This document shows, piece by piece, positions 33,647 through 43,078 of a DNA stretch of 64,000 bases. The notes below the pieces were generated by a model. That model had not been told where the DNA came from. It made no database searches and saw nothing but the letters and a program-made list of their open reading frames with translations. Every line of letters starts with the position of its first letter. Position 1 is the stretch's first letter. The DNA is taken from contig JABUFD010000001.1 in assembly GCA_013314735.1 (NCBI GenBank), positions 806,001 to 870,000 on the forward strand, given 5' to 3'. Both the position numbers and the translations under genes were made by a program. This DNA comes from Anaerolineae bacterium. Its GTDB lineage: Bacteria; Chloroflexota; Anaerolineae; Anaerolineales; Anaerolineaceae.

Positions 33647-35047
33647 TTAACGGCAATTTCCATCCAGCCATTGAAGCGGATTAATGTGGACGCCATTGGC
33701 AATAATCTCATAATGTAGATGGGCGCCAGTCACCCTGCCGGATGCGCCTATCTGTCCAATCAATTGGCCAGCAGTTACGGACTCCCCTTCTTCCACCAGG
33801 ATCTGGTCTTGATGGAAAAAACCACTATAAACCCCCCAGCCATGATCAATATAGGTCGTATTTCCCCGAACGGTCAACGATCCTGTATATGTGACAACTC
33901 CGTCAGCAGGTGCATAGATGTTAAGCGAAGCGCACACACCGTAGTCAATTCCAGAATGGAAATTGTAATAAAGACCATCATTATAACTACGATTTGTTCC
34001 AAACCATGAACGGATGCAAACAGGTTGGTCAACCACGCACTGGAATGCATCTCCAAAATATTTTACTGGCGTTGCTGCCGAAATTTTTTCCAGGATCATC
34101 TGTTGTTCGGCATCCATGGTGTCAGGGTCGATGGTTATTGGGTCTACGAATAATGATTCTGATGGATAGCTGCTGTCTTTGATGAGAACCATTTGTTCGT
34201 GAGAGAAAACTGACTGGTCTGCTTCATTTCCACTGACATTAAGAACCAATAATCCAGGGGCTTCCTGGGCATGGATACCCTGATATGCTGTATAAATGCC
34301 AGGTTCTTCCTCAAAGAAATGGAGATCGTGTTCGCCCAATATTCCGTGGAGGGTTGTCATTGGCATGTTCGTGTTCAGCCTGATCACAGCCACATCTCCC
34401 TGGAATAGCTCATCTGGTGTGACTGACAAGGACCAATCAAAGGAATACTGTGGGGAATCGGTCTCTTGCATGGATCTGATAAAAACCGGCTGACCGGTTG
34501 GGTAATCCCAGGAATTGGTTTTCTGGTTTTGTTGATTCAGTTGCCAGAGATTCAGATTCCCAAGAACTGCCAATTCCAAGGGGGTTTGGAAGGGGACCTG
34601 GCCAATTTGCCAAATCGAAATTTGGCCATTGTCAGAAATCGGAAGGATTAGGTTAGATCCCGCATATAATTCGCTCATGCTGGATAATTTATTGATGCGG
34701 ATTAAATCCTCGCTGGGAATTGCATATTCAATACTAAAGCGATGTAGTGAATCACCCAGGCTAACTGGCATGGTTGTTAATACCCCCGTGATGCCTTCCA
34801 TCCCCGGTAAAATGATTTCAGCCCCAATCGGAATTGCATTCGGATTCTCGATGTTGTTGATTTGTATTAAATCATCAATTGAGAGTCCGAATCGATAAGC
34901 AATCGATGCCAGGGTGTCACCGGGTTGAATGATATAGGTAGGATATTGTTCAGGATCTAACTCCTGCGCAGACACTGTTGTCAATGATGCAAAACTCATC
35001 GCCAGGATCAATGTCATTAAGAGAAAGGCCATCCTGGTATTCTTCAT
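33647..35047 (-). CDS. LysM-containing M23 family metallopeptidase
   Basis: A 466-residue secreted peptidoglycan hydrolase. Signal peptide (MAFLLMTLILAMSFASLTTVSAQ), LysM 1 (PTYIIQPGDTLASIAYRFGL, to about 85), a LysM-like second repeat (about 90-145), a beta-rich linker, and a C-terminal M23 domain. Zinc ligands are intact: FHSGIDYG (HxxxD) and GAHLHYEI (HxH), with the core VYAPADG-type strand reading IYAPADGVVTYTG. It should cut peptide cross-links in the wall. The DUF192 gene upstream overlaps its ATG by four bases. Confidence 0.92.
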   Translation of the reverse strand: MKNTRMAFLLMTLILAMSFASLTTVSAQELDPEQYPTYIIQPGDTLASIAYRFGLSIDDLIQINNIENPNAIPIGAEIILPGMEGITGVLTTMPVSLGDSLHRFSIEYAIPSEDLIRINKLSSMSELYAGSNLILPISDNGQISIWQIGQVPFQTPLELAVLGNLNLWQLNQQNQKTNSWDYPTGQPVFIRSMQETDSPQYSFDWSLSVTPDELFQGDVAVIRLNTNMPMTTLHGILGEHDLHFFEEEPGIYTAYQGIHAQEAPGLLVLNVSGNEADQSVFSHEQMVLIKDSSYPSESLFVDPITIDPDTMDAEQQMILEKISAATPVKYFGDAFQCVVDQPVCIRSWFGTNRSYNDGLYYNFHSGIDYGVCASLNIYAPADGVVTYTGSLTVRGNTTYIDHGWGVYSGFFHQDQILVEEGESVTAGQLIGQIGASGRVTGAHLHYEIIANGVHINPLQWLDGNCR

Positions 35048-35424
35048 TGAATTTCCAGCCTATCACCTATTGTAAAATCATCATATCGAGCAGGATGGGT
35101 TTCCAGGATATACATGGCAGGAACGTGCGGGATATATTGCAGATGCCATTTTCGAGCGATGACCTTATCCACTACACACAACTGATCATCCATCCAAATG
35201 ACTGCGATGTCGAAACGCATACATAACATGTGAATAGCAGCATCGAGGCGTGATTCAGATTTGTTGATAAACAGCAATCCATACTGTTCCGGGATCGATT
35301 TCTTACCCATTAAACCGATAAAGCGCTGCATAAAAGACTCAGCTTTTGTGATGAGTAAATCGCTGCGGTCAGGCTGGGTGATGTTCTTTAGATGAAAATT
35401 TGGCATAACATTCCGATATGGCAT
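35044..35424 (-). CDS. DUF192 family protein
   Basis: A 126-residue DUF192 protein. Family features are AESFMQRFIGLMGKKSIP, then LLFINKSESRLDAAIHMLCM (normally xxxHTFFM; here the Thr-Phe part is changed), DIAVIWMD and VVDKVIARKWH. No signal peptide, unlike many family members. Function of the family is unknown. It overlaps the M23 peptidase gene (ATGA). Start is uncertain between 35424 and the Met at 35406. Confidence 0.78.
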   Translation of the reverse strand: MPYRNVMPNFHLKNITQPDRSDLLITKAESFMQRFIGLMGKKSIPEQYGLLFINKSESRLDAAIHMLCMRFDIAVIWMDDQLCVVDKVIARKWHLQYIPHVPAMYILETHPARYDDFTIGDRLEIQ

Positions 35425-35542
35425 TTAGCCATTACCACTACAGGATTTTACCACAATGCAATATTGAAATTGCATTGCTGGAATTGCTGACATTTGGTGA
35501 AAGTATGTGATAATTCAAGATATACGCCAAAGGAGCAGCCTG

Positions 35543-35929
35543 ATGTATCCAGACAGGAAACCCGAACAGTCGATTGTTTTTTTGTACACAGAACAATATG
35601 CTGAGACGAAAGTTTTTTGCGAAACTACAATGGGTTTCCCATTGACACTTGATCAGGGTGGTTGTTGCATCTACAAAATCGGTACCGATGCCTATCTTGG
35701 GTATTGCAACCGGCCCATAACGAGTCCCAAAAACGGTATACTGATTACCCTGGTGTATGACGAAGTTGATCGCTGGTACAACCACCTGGTATCCTGCGGT
35801 ATTAAGGTCAAAGGAAGTCCTAAAACCAATGATCTTTTTGGCATCTACCACTTTTTTTTCGAAGACCCGAATGGATATACCTTCGAAATCCAGCGGTTTT
35901 TAGATACGTTTCCACCTGAAACATCATAA
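35543..35929 (+). CDS. VOC family (glyoxalase/bleomycin resistance-like) protein
   Basis: A 128-residue vicinal-oxygen-chelate fold protein. The beta-alpha-beta units read SIVFLYTEQYAETKVFCETTMGFPL and, at the end, YHFFFEDPNGYTFEIQRFL, the typical 'F.DPNG...E' strand with a metal-ligand Glu. ATG 35543 has AAAGGAG 7 nt upstream. Substrate unknown. The MFS transporter starts 14 bases after its stop, so it is probably cotranscribed. Confidence 0.85.
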   Translation: MYPDRKPEQSIVFLYTEQYAETKVFCETTMGFPLTLDQGGCCIYKIGTDAYLGYCNRPITSPKNGILITLVYDEVDRWYNHLVSCGIKVKGSPKTNDLFGIYHFFFEDPNGYTFEIQRFLDTFPPETS

Positions 35930-35943
35930 AATGAGGCCGACAG

Positions 35944-37380
35944 ATGAAGAAACAATTAAAATGGTTTGATTTTTTTACCATCAATATCAACTATCTGGCA
36001 TTAACGACCCGCTCGCAGGTATTAGCACCGCTCATCATTCCTGTTTTGGTTCAGCAATTTGTGGGAGAGTCCTCAAAAGGAACTGCGGTTGGAACGATTC
36101 GCTTATGGGCACTGATGGCTGCGCTGTTGGCGCAAGCACTATTTGGTATCATTTCCGACCAAACGCGGCATAAATTTGGTCGACGTCGGCCTTTCATCTT
36201 CTGGGGAAGCCTCTCAGAGGTTGTCGTGTTTATCGCTGTCGGAATCACTGCCGGCGCCTTTTCCGGAATGACAGGATATGCTGTATTGTTTGCACTCTAT
36301 ATCTTTTCCATGCTGACCTCGAACATGGGCCATGCTGCCACACAGGGTTTAATTCCAGACCTGGTTCCAGATGAGAAACGGGGGTTTGCATCAGGAATTA
36401 AGGCATTGTTTGAATTACCATTTCCTGTGATCCTGGTGTCTTTTTTAATGGCGCCTATGGTTTCCAGTGGTAACATCTGGGGTGCAATCATCGCCACAAT
36501 TGTGGTGCTGGTTGTTTGTATGGGGCTCACCATGCTGGTTCCCGAAGAAAAGTGCGACGCGCCCAAAGAACCCACCGATTGGAAACCTTTCATAAATTTG
36601 GTGTTGATGACAGCGCTCTTTACTGTGACAATACTGGGGATGGGCGAACTGGTAAAATTTTTCAGTGCTGCAACGGAACGAATTGGTGGGCATTTGCTGA
36701 ATGGTTTGGCAGGGGTTGTGGGGATGTGTGTCAGCGTTGTGATCGGTGTGTGGATCAGCATCCGGGTTGGGCTGGGTTTTAAGGAAGCCTCGGCGCAACC
36801 CAGGTATACGTGGTGGGTGATCAATCGGCTGGCATATATGGTTGCGTTAACCAACCTGAGCACATTCATGATCTATTTCTTTCAGGAGAAATTCGGTTTT
36901 GCAGGCGAGGAAGCTGCCGGGCCTGCTGCACGGGTGATGATGTTGGTTGGTGTATTTGTACTGATATTGGCTGTGCCAACAGGCTGGTTGGCAGACCGGG
37001 TGGGGAAAAAAATGTTACTGGTAATCAGCGGACTTGTTTCAGCAATTGGTGTGGCAGTGATCGTTTTTATACCCAACATGACTGCAGTTTATATCGGCGC
37101 ATTCCTGGTTGGTGCAGCTACCGGGGTATTTTACTCAGCGAACTGGGCATTGGGTACCGAAATTATTCCCAATGATCAAGCCGGAAAGTACCTTGGCATT
37201 CAAAACCTGGCTGGGGCTGGGGCTGGGGCAATCGGAGCATACCTTGGCGGACCGATTGGTGACAGTTCAGGGTACACCATATTATTTGGTATTTATGCTT
37301 TCATGTTCTTGTTGTCGGCCATTGCGTTGATTGGCATTAAAGAAACTAAGTCCAATCGTGGCGATGTGCTTGGGGTATAA
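35944..37380 (+). CDS. MFS transporter, glycoside/sugar type
   Basis: A 478-residue permease with about 12 helices. The loop-2/3 signature is GIISDQTRHKFGRRRPFIFWG, as in the sucrose/GPH-like MFS group (D-x-x-x-x-x-x-GRRRPF), and the second half has GWLADRVGKKMLLVI. This similarity suggests a sugar or glycoside as substrate, though that is inferred. It contains an Ala/Gly-rich helix (NLAGAGAGAIGAYLGG) encoded by a short ggggct repeat. It follows a VOC gene and precedes the Asp23 gene. Confidence 0.83.
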   Translation: MKKQLKWFDFFTININYLALTTRSQVLAPLIIPVLVQQFVGESSKGTAVGTIRLWALMAALLAQALFGIISDQTRHKFGRRRPFIFWGSLSEVVVFIAVGITAGAFSGMTGYAVLFALYIFSMLTSNMGHAATQGLIPDLVPDEKRGFASGIKALFELPFPVILVSFLMAPMVSSGNIWGAIIATIVVLVVCMGLTMLVPEEKCDAPKEPTDWKPFINLVLMTALFTVTILGMGELVKFFSAATERIGGHLLNGLAGVVGMCVSVVIGVWISIRVGLGFKEASAQPRYTWWVINRLAYMVALTNLSTFMIYFFQEKFGFAGEEAAGPAARVMMLVGVFVLILAVPTGWLADRVGKKMLLVISGLVSAIGVAVIVFIPNMTAVYIGAFLVGAATGVFYSANWALGTEIIPNDQAGKYLGIQNLAGAGAGAIGAYLGGPIGDSSGYTILFGIYAFMFLLSAIALIGIKETKSNRGDVLGV

Positions 37381-37410
37381 TGAACAAAAATGATATTGAT
37401 GGGAGATGAT

Positions 37411-37767
37411 ATGTCTGAACAAGTTAGGCCCCCTGGACAAACCACCGTGTCCCCAGAAGTCTTAATCGATATCGTCCGACTGGCTGCGTTGAGTGTCCCG
37501 GGAGTTCATTCCCTGGCACCTGTGCCTGATGGGATGAATCGAATTTTTACCCGGGGCGGGAATGATGGTGTGCAGATCACAATCGTGGGTGATACAGTCA
37601 ATACTGCGGTTTACGTCATCGTCGATTTTAATAAAGAGGTGCTGCCCATATCACATGAAATCCAACAGGTAGTAGCACGGGCAATTACCGAAATGGTTGG
37701 TATGTCTGTTGGCACAATTGATGTGCATGTGGAAGATATTCATTATCAGCCAGGAAAAGAAGACTGA
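37411..37767 (+). CDS. Asp23/Gls24 family protein
   Basis: A 118-residue Asp23/Gls24 (DUF322) protein: TTVSPEVLIDIVRLAALSVP, GVHSLAPVP and VYVIVDFNKEVLPISHEIQ with VVARAITEMVGMSVGTIDVHVEDIH. It sits two bases upstream of nusB, a gene order seen in many Gram-positive bacteria and Chloroflexota. Members are envelope stress proteins. ATG 37411 has GGGAG 5 nt upstream; the earlier in-frame ATG at 37390 lies 10 bases after the MFS stop. Confidence 0.88.
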   Translation: MSEQVRPPGQTTVSPEVLIDIVRLAALSVPGVHSLAPVPDGMNRIFTRGGNDGVQITIVGDTVNTAVYVIVDFNKEVLPISHEIQQVVARAITEMVGMSVGTIDVHVEDIHYQPGKED

Positions 37768-37769
37768 CG

Positions 37770-38210
37770 ATGAAATCCAGAACAAAAGCGCGTAGTATCG
37801 CATTACGTGCCCTGTATGAGTTAGACCAGAGCACCCATGAAGTAGGCACTGTAATGGAAAATTTGTGGGAAATGGAGGAAAATCTGGATGTGAACATCCG
37901 CGATTTTTCTCTGGAAATTGTTTCTGGTGTCTACCCGATCATCCATGATCTGGATATTGTGATAGCTGAGCATGCGCCCGAGTGGCCAATGGAGCAAGTT
38001 GCGGTGATTGACCGAAATATCCTGCGGATTGCTGCATGGGAGTTTGCTGTCAGCAAACGCACCCCATTGAAGGTAGCGATCAATGAAGCCATCGAATTGG
38101 CAAAGGTGTTTGGTTCAGATTCCACCCCTCGTTTTGTGAATGGGGTTTTGGGGAGCCTTGCGAACAAACAGAATGAGATCTATCAGAAATTTCTAACGCA
38201 CGAATCATAA
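37770..38210 (+). CDS. nusB: Transcription antitermination factor NusB
   Basis: A 146-residue NusB, an all-helical boxA-RNA-binding factor used with NusE in rRNA antitermination. Motifs: KARSIALRALYELDQS, VIDRNILRIAAWEF and PLKVAINEAIELAKVFGSD with FVNGVLGSLA. It starts two bases after the Asp23 gene stop. Confidence 0.95.
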   Translation: MKSRTKARSIALRALYELDQSTHEVGTVMENLWEMEENLDVNIRDFSLEIVSGVYPIIHDLDIVIAEHAPEWPMEQVAVIDRNILRIAAWEFAVSKRTPLKVAINEAIELAKVFGSDSTPRFVNGVLGSLANKQNEIYQKFLTHES

Positions 38211-38309
38211 ACAGCTGGTTTATACATTTCGGCATGAAACCTGCAGGAAGCAATCCTGGTTGAATTGACTTTTACAGAGCAAGCATCATCGATGGGAGGT
38301 TTGTGTTTC

Positions 38310-39677
38310 ATGAAACGAATATTCCTGGTAATTTTCTTTCTCCTCGTCAGTGCTGGATTCGTTGCCTGTTCTCAGGATTCGGAGACAGAACCAATTACTC
38401 AGGAATTAAGTGAACATAACAATAATCCTGAAGAACCTCGTGAATATGCGGAAGTAAAATTTCGCGTGCGGGTACCTGCAGACACCGACGATGGAAAAGG
38501 TGTATATCTTCACCTGCTGGATGAAGTAACAGGATTGCCTCTTAATCCCGTGACTTATCATCTTACAAAGGACCAGGACAATGTTTTTATCGCAAACATC
38601 GGGATTCCCTTACACTCAGTAATTCGATATCGATATACGCTTGGCGAGAGTGTCGCGGATACAGAATTGTCGGCCTCAGGGCAGCCTGTGCGTTATCGGA
38701 TGGCTGCTGTTGACCAACCATTAAGCATTGATGACACCGTCGCTGCCTGGGGAAACCAGGTGTATATAGGAAATACAGGAATGGTGCAAGGCCATGTTCT
38801 GGATTCCGGAGGATTTCCTGTTGGAAATTCCCTCGTGATTATCGCTGGCATGCAAACCCGCACGAATACAGACGGCAGTTTCTCATTCGAATTGATCCCG
38901 GTTGGCACACACTTGTTGACAGTGTATCATCCAGAGGGGCGGTATTCATTTTTCCAACAACAAGCAACAATTGGTACGGATCTGGTAACGCCGGCAGAAA
39001 TCGTGGTTGGTTCCTCTTCCATGTCCCGGGTGACCTTGCACCTCACGGTACCTGATGATGTGTTTGCACAATTGCCCGTGCGGTTGGTGGGAAATACACC
39101 ATCCACCGGCAATACGTTAAGAGATTTAACAGGGGGAACCAGTATCGCGGTCGACCAGGCGCCCTATCTTGCCTACCATGGCGGACGTGAATATTCGATT
39201 TCCATTGATCTTCCGGTTGGTTTCGACTTTCGTTACAAATACAGCCATGGTGATGGGTTCTGGAATGCAGAACAAAGCAGTTCCTCCCGTTTTCCTGTTC
39301 GCCAATTGATCGTGCCAGACCATGATATTGACCTATATGATGTAGTAGAGTCCTGGAATACGAGTGACAAAGCCCCACTGTCCATCATTACCACGATTCC
39401 AGAAGGAACACCACTTGACAGTACTGTCTCCATCCAATTTCGGCCGTTCGAATGGATGGAGCCAATTCCTATGTGGCGCATTGATGATCAACGTTGGTTG
39501 TATGTATTGACCGCTCCTCTGGAATACTTCACTGGTATGAATTATCGTTATTGTCTCAATGGTGATTGCGATACAATGCCAGAAGTAAACCAGGATGGGC
39601 TGCTTATTCAGCGAAAACTGGAAATTACAACAGAACCTCAAAATATCGAGGATGTGATCATGGGGTGGCGGCAGTAA
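38310..39677 (+). CDS. Modular lipoprotein with carboxypeptidase-regulatory-like and CBM20-like domains
   Basis: A 455-residue exported lipoprotein with a signal peptide ending VSAGFVAC. Beta-sandwich modules follow. An N-terminal one (about 40-140; VKFRVRVPADTDDGKGVYLH, then VIRYRYTLG) looks like a starch-binding CBM20-type fold. Then comes a carboxypeptidase regulatory-like domain (VQGHVLDSGGFPVGNSLV, with TNTDGSFSFELIPVG). Two more CBM20-like units follow (VTLHLTVPDD with FDFRYKYSHGDG; ITTIPEGTPL with NYRYCLNGDC). No catalytic domain is seen. It probably binds glycans at the surface. Met 38310 has GGGAGG 10 nt upstream. Confidence 0.72.
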   Translation: MKRIFLVIFFLLVSAGFVACSQDSETEPITQELSEHNNNPEEPREYAEVKFRVRVPADTDDGKGVYLHLLDEVTGLPLNPVTYHLTKDQDNVFIANIGIPLHSVIRYRYTLGESVADTELSASGQPVRYRMAAVDQPLSIDDTVAAWGNQVYIGNTGMVQGHVLDSGGFPVGNSLVIIAGMQTRTNTDGSFSFELIPVGTHLLTVYHPEGRYSFFQQQATIGTDLVTPAEIVVGSSSMSRVTLHLTVPDDVFAQLPVRLVGNTPSTGNTLRDLTGGTSIAVDQAPYLAYHGGREYSISIDLPVGFDFRYKYSHGDGFWNAEQSSSSRFPVRQLIVPDHDIDLYDVVESWNTSDKAPLSIITTIPEGTPLDSTVSIQFRPFEWMEPIPMWRIDDQRWLYVLTAPLEYFTGMNYRYCLNGDCDTMPEVNQDGLLIQRKLEITTEPQNIEDVIMGWRQ

Positions 39678-39689
39678 CGTAGATTTTGG

Positions 39690-40436
39690 CTAGATGAAGT
39701 AAAGCAGAACAAACGCGCTTGTAATCAAGAAAGGCCCGTATGGCAGAGCATACAGGCCTTTTTGCTGTTTATTCAAAAAGCCCACCACAAGCACAATCGC
39801 ACTTACAAGGCCACCCAGTAGAATGCCAACAAACAACCCGCCGATGATACCAGGCCATCCAAGCAGGGCACCCAAAACAGTCGACAGGGTTACATCTCCA
39901 AAGCCTAACGCAACATCATCAATCGGTTCATCGCGGCGTTTGTTTAACATTTTTATAAACACGAACCCCAGAAGATAGAAGAGAAACATGATCACAAATC
40001 CCGCCAATGCACCAAGGAAGGTCGACCAGAAGCCAACTCGCAGCATGCCAATGGTGGCAGCCAAAACAAGACCGAAAACACTGGTGCTATGCAGGATCAG
40101 GCGATGTTCAAGATCGATAACGATGACAAGGACAAAATAGGAGACCAGCAAAACGGAAAGCCAGATATTAATTTGCGGGTCATTGAAGAAAAAAAGGAAA
40201 ACATTTAATAATGGAACAGCTGCGAACACAATTTTGGAGCGAATTTTTTCCTTCTGAGTGCAGTAACGGCAATGTTTGAGAAACAAGAAATCATCAAGAG
40301 GCCGTTCTTTTTCACAGTGGTGGCAACGGGGGCGAGTCAGTTTTCGGTACTGGGGCAGCACATCTGCCAGGTAATTAACAAGCGTTCCCAGAACCAAACC
40401 GGTCAGCAGCAAAAGTATAAGCAGAAGAATATCCAT
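39690..40436 (-). CDS. Prepilin peptidase (type IV leader peptidase, A24 family)
   Basis: A 248-residue membrane aspartyl protease that cuts and, in many cases, methylates type IV prepilins. Both catalytic Asp motifs are present: LVIVIDLEHRLI and GFGDV (GxGD). The N-terminal cytoplasmic loop carries two CxxC pairs (CHHC and CRYC), usual for the bifunctional type. It is convergent with the lipoprotein gene, 12 bases apart. No pilin or pilus genes are in the window. Confidence 0.88.
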   Translation of the reverse strand: MDILLLILLLLTGLVLGTLVNYLADVLPQYRKLTRPRCHHCEKERPLDDFLFLKHCRYCTQKEKIRSKIVFAAVPLLNVFLFFFNDPQINIWLSVLLVSYFVLVIVIDLEHRLILHSTSVFGLVLAATIGMLRVGFWSTFLGALAGFVIMFLFYLLGFVFIKMLNKRRDEPIDDVALGFGDVTLSTVLGALLGWPGIIGGLFVGILLGGLVSAIVLVVGFLNKQQKGLYALPYGPFLITSAFVLLYFI

Positions 40437-40501
40437 TGGTTAATCCGTTAAATTGGCAAATAATCAGGAATGTGAATGTTTGATACAATCTTACTATAGT
40501 T

Positions 40502-43075
40502 ATGGCAACAACAGAAAACCCCACGCAGGCAAAAGTCAGCCAACTTCTGGCGCAATGGCAAAGTGACCGGACTCTGTATCCCAATATTGTCTATTGGAAA
40601 CAAAGCGATCCTGTCGCAGCTGAACTCTGCCCATTTCCTGAGGAGATGGACAACCTGCTTGCGCAAGGTTTGAGAAACCGGGGTATCCGAAATTTGTATT
40701 CCCATCAAAGGGAAAGCTGGAATGCAGTGCATGAAGGGCAAGACTTGGTCGTTGTCAGCGGAACAGCCAGTGGAAAATCGTATTGCTATCTCCTGCCAAT
40801 TCTGCACCGATTGGTTCATTCCTCAGAAGAAAAAGCTTTGCTGATGTTTCCGACCAAGGCACTGAGCGCCGACCAATTCGATGAAGCCAGGGAATGGGGA
40901 GCATTCATCAACCGAAGTGTACCAGGGCAAATTCGCCCCGCGATGTATGATGGTGATACTCCATCAAGCCAACGGCCTGCGATCAGGGCAAATGCTAACC
41001 TGTTATTTACCAATCCCGACATGCTTCACCTTGGGATACTGCCGCACCACACCCAATGGGAGGATTTTTTTCGCGGACTTTCCATCGTTGTGATTGATGA
41101 GGTTCACGTTTACCGTGGGGTATTTGGTTCCCATGTTGCCAATGTAATCCGCCGCTTGCGGCGAGTGGCGAGGTTTTATGGGAGAGAACTTCAATTTATC
41201 CTTACTTCAGCAACAGTTGCCAACCCATTGCAGCATGGAAGTCGCCTGATCGATAATCCGTCGATTCGCCTTGTTGATCGTGATGGCGCTCCCCGTGGCG
41301 AACGGAATTTCCTTTTTTATAACCCCCCGGTGATTAATGAAGACCTCGGTGTGCGCGCCAGCGCATCGGGTGAAGCGATGCGGATCACGAGTGATCTGTT
41401 TCGTAACCGTATTCAGACGATCCTGTTCTCACGCACTCGGCGCGGTGTGGAAATCATTCTGCGGCACTTAAAAGATCGGCATGGTGATACCCTGGGAGAA
41501 TTCCGGGCATATCGCAGCGGGTATCTGCCAGAGGACCGGCGAGATACTGAGCGCAATTTACGCAACGGCACCACACGGGTGGTGGTGGCAACTTCTGCGT
41601 TGGAGCTCGGTATCGACATCGGTGGACTCGATGCTGCAGTATTGGTGGGGTATCCGGGCACAATCTCGGCGACATTGCAGCAAAGTGGCCGGGCCGGCCG
41701 GGGCATGGAACCTTCCTGTGCGGTAATGGTTGCATCCGCCAATCCATTGGACCAGTACCTGGTTCAACACCCGGATTACTTTTTCGGCAGGAATCCAGAG
41801 AACGTATTAATTGATCCGGATAACTTATTGATCTTGTTGAACCACATAAAATGTGCCATGTTTGAGCTTCCATTTCGGAAGGGCGAACAAATGGGTTCAT
41901 TGAACCAATCTCTCCTATCCGCATTGCTCGATTTGCTAGTACAAAGCGGTATGGTTCATGAAGGAGTGGATCAGTACTTTTGGATGGATGCGGATTATCC
42001 CGCATCCCACATATCACTGCGTTCTTCAGCTGAGAGCACCATATTGCTGCAAACGCAGAACGAAGGGAAACCTGTAACCATCGGGGAGGTTGACGAGTTG
42101 AGCTCGTATTGGATGACCCATCCAGATGCAGTTTACCTGCACGGGGGGGAATCATACCTGGTTGAGAACCTGGACTTTGAAAAAAAAGTCGCCACTCTGA
42201 CCCCTTTTTGGGGAGATTATTATACTGATCCGGTGAAAGACATAAAAATTGAACGGATATCTGTTCTCCGTGAGAAAGAGGCCGGGCAGGTGAAAATCTC
42301 ACAAGGTGAAATCATGGTGCACACGCAAGTGGTGGGGTTCAGAAGGATGAGGTGGGAGACCCGTGAGATAATCGACACCCATGACCTTCTGATGCCGGTG
42401 AATACATTGCGTACCACGGCTTATTGGTTTCAAATTCCCACCGATGTCATCGATGTGCTGCGTTCGGATGCTTTATGGAGAAATGACCCCAACCAGTATG
42501 GACCAGCATGGAATGCCATCAGAACCCTGGTGAAGCGTCGGGACCAATTCCGTTGTCAATTGTGCGGTGTTCCTGAGGGTGGTGAAATCAGCCTGCATGT
42601 TCATCACAAAATCCCTTTCCGCGCCTTCTCCAATGCAATGGAGGCGAATCGGTTGGATAACCTGGTTTCGTTGTGCCCTGCGTGTCACCAGGAAGCAGAA
42701 AAAAATGTGAAAATCCGCAGTGGTTTGGCAGGTGTTCAATATGCGATTCATCATCTTTCTCCTTTAACGTTGATGTGTGATATGGCTGACCTGGAAGCCG
42801 CGCATGATGCCAAAGCAAGCTGGGCGGCTCAAAACGCTTCAGTCATCCTGTATGAATTGATTCCGGCCGGGATCGGGTATGCTGAGAAATTGTTTGATAC
42901 TCATGATGAATTGTTGAACGATGCTTATGATCTGGTCAGCCAATGTCCTTGCAAGGAAGGCTGCCCATCCTGTGTTGGGCCTGCGGGTGAAAACGGATTA
43001 GGCGGTAAAGCAGAATCTCTTGCTTTAATGCGGTTGCTGTCCAATGTCGATGGCAGGAATGATTTGGAGCGGTAA
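40502..43075 (+). CDS. MrfA/YprA-like DEVH helicase with inserted HNH module
   Basis: An 857-residue superfamily-2 helicase of the MrfA/YprA group. Walker A is VVSGTASGKSYCYL, box II is VVIDEVHVYRG, motif VI is QQSGRAGRG. The C-terminal DUF1998-like zinc motif is CPCKEGCPSC. Between the helicase body and that motif there is an HNH nuclease-type module at about residues 670-735: CQLC at 685-688, HVHH at 699-702, and CPACH at 725-729. Typical MrfA proteins lack it. B. subtilis MrfA works with MrfB in mitomycin-lesion excision repair; an mrfB-like gene follows 3 bases later. The start at 40502 has no obvious ribosome site. Confidence 0.87.
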   Translation: MATTENPTQAKVSQLLAQWQSDRTLYPNIVYWKQSDPVAAELCPFPEEMDNLLAQGLRNRGIRNLYSHQRESWNAVHEGQDLVVVSGTASGKSYCYLLPILHRLVHSSEEKALLMFPTKALSADQFDEAREWGAFINRSVPGQIRPAMYDGDTPSSQRPAIRANANLLFTNPDMLHLGILPHHTQWEDFFRGLSIVVIDEVHVYRGVFGSHVANVIRRLRRVARFYGRELQFILTSATVANPLQHGSRLIDNPSIRLVDRDGAPRGERNFLFYNPPVINEDLGVRASASGEAMRITSDLFRNRIQTILFSRTRRGVEIILRHLKDRHGDTLGEFRAYRSGYLPEDRRDTERNLRNGTTRVVVATSALELGIDIGGLDAAVLVGYPGTISATLQQSGRAGRGMEPSCAVMVASANPLDQYLVQHPDYFFGRNPENVLIDPDNLLILLNHIKCAMFELPFRKGEQMGSLNQSLLSALLDLLVQSGMVHEGVDQYFWMDADYPASHISLRSSAESTILLQTQNEGKPVTIGEVDELSSYWMTHPDAVYLHGGESYLVENLDFEKKVATLTPFWGDYYTDPVKDIKIERISVLREKEAGQVKISQGEIMVHTQVVGFRRMRWETREIIDTHDLLMPVNTLRTTAYWFQIPTDVIDVLRSDALWRNDPNQYGPAWNAIRTLVKRRDQFRCQLCGVPEGGEISLHVHHKIPFRAFSNAMEANRLDNLVSLCPACHQEAEKNVKIRSGLAGVQYAIHHLSPLTLMCDMADLEAAHDAKASWAAQNASVILYELIPAGIGYAEKLFDTHDELLNDAYDLVSQCPCKEGCPSCVGPAGENGLGGKAESLALMRLLSNVDGRNDLER

Positions 43076-43078
43076 AGC

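Noticed and set aside
37200-37235. Short ggggct tandem repeat
   Set aside because: It encodes an Ala/Gly-rich helix of the MFS protein and keeps the frame; no sign of function as DNA.
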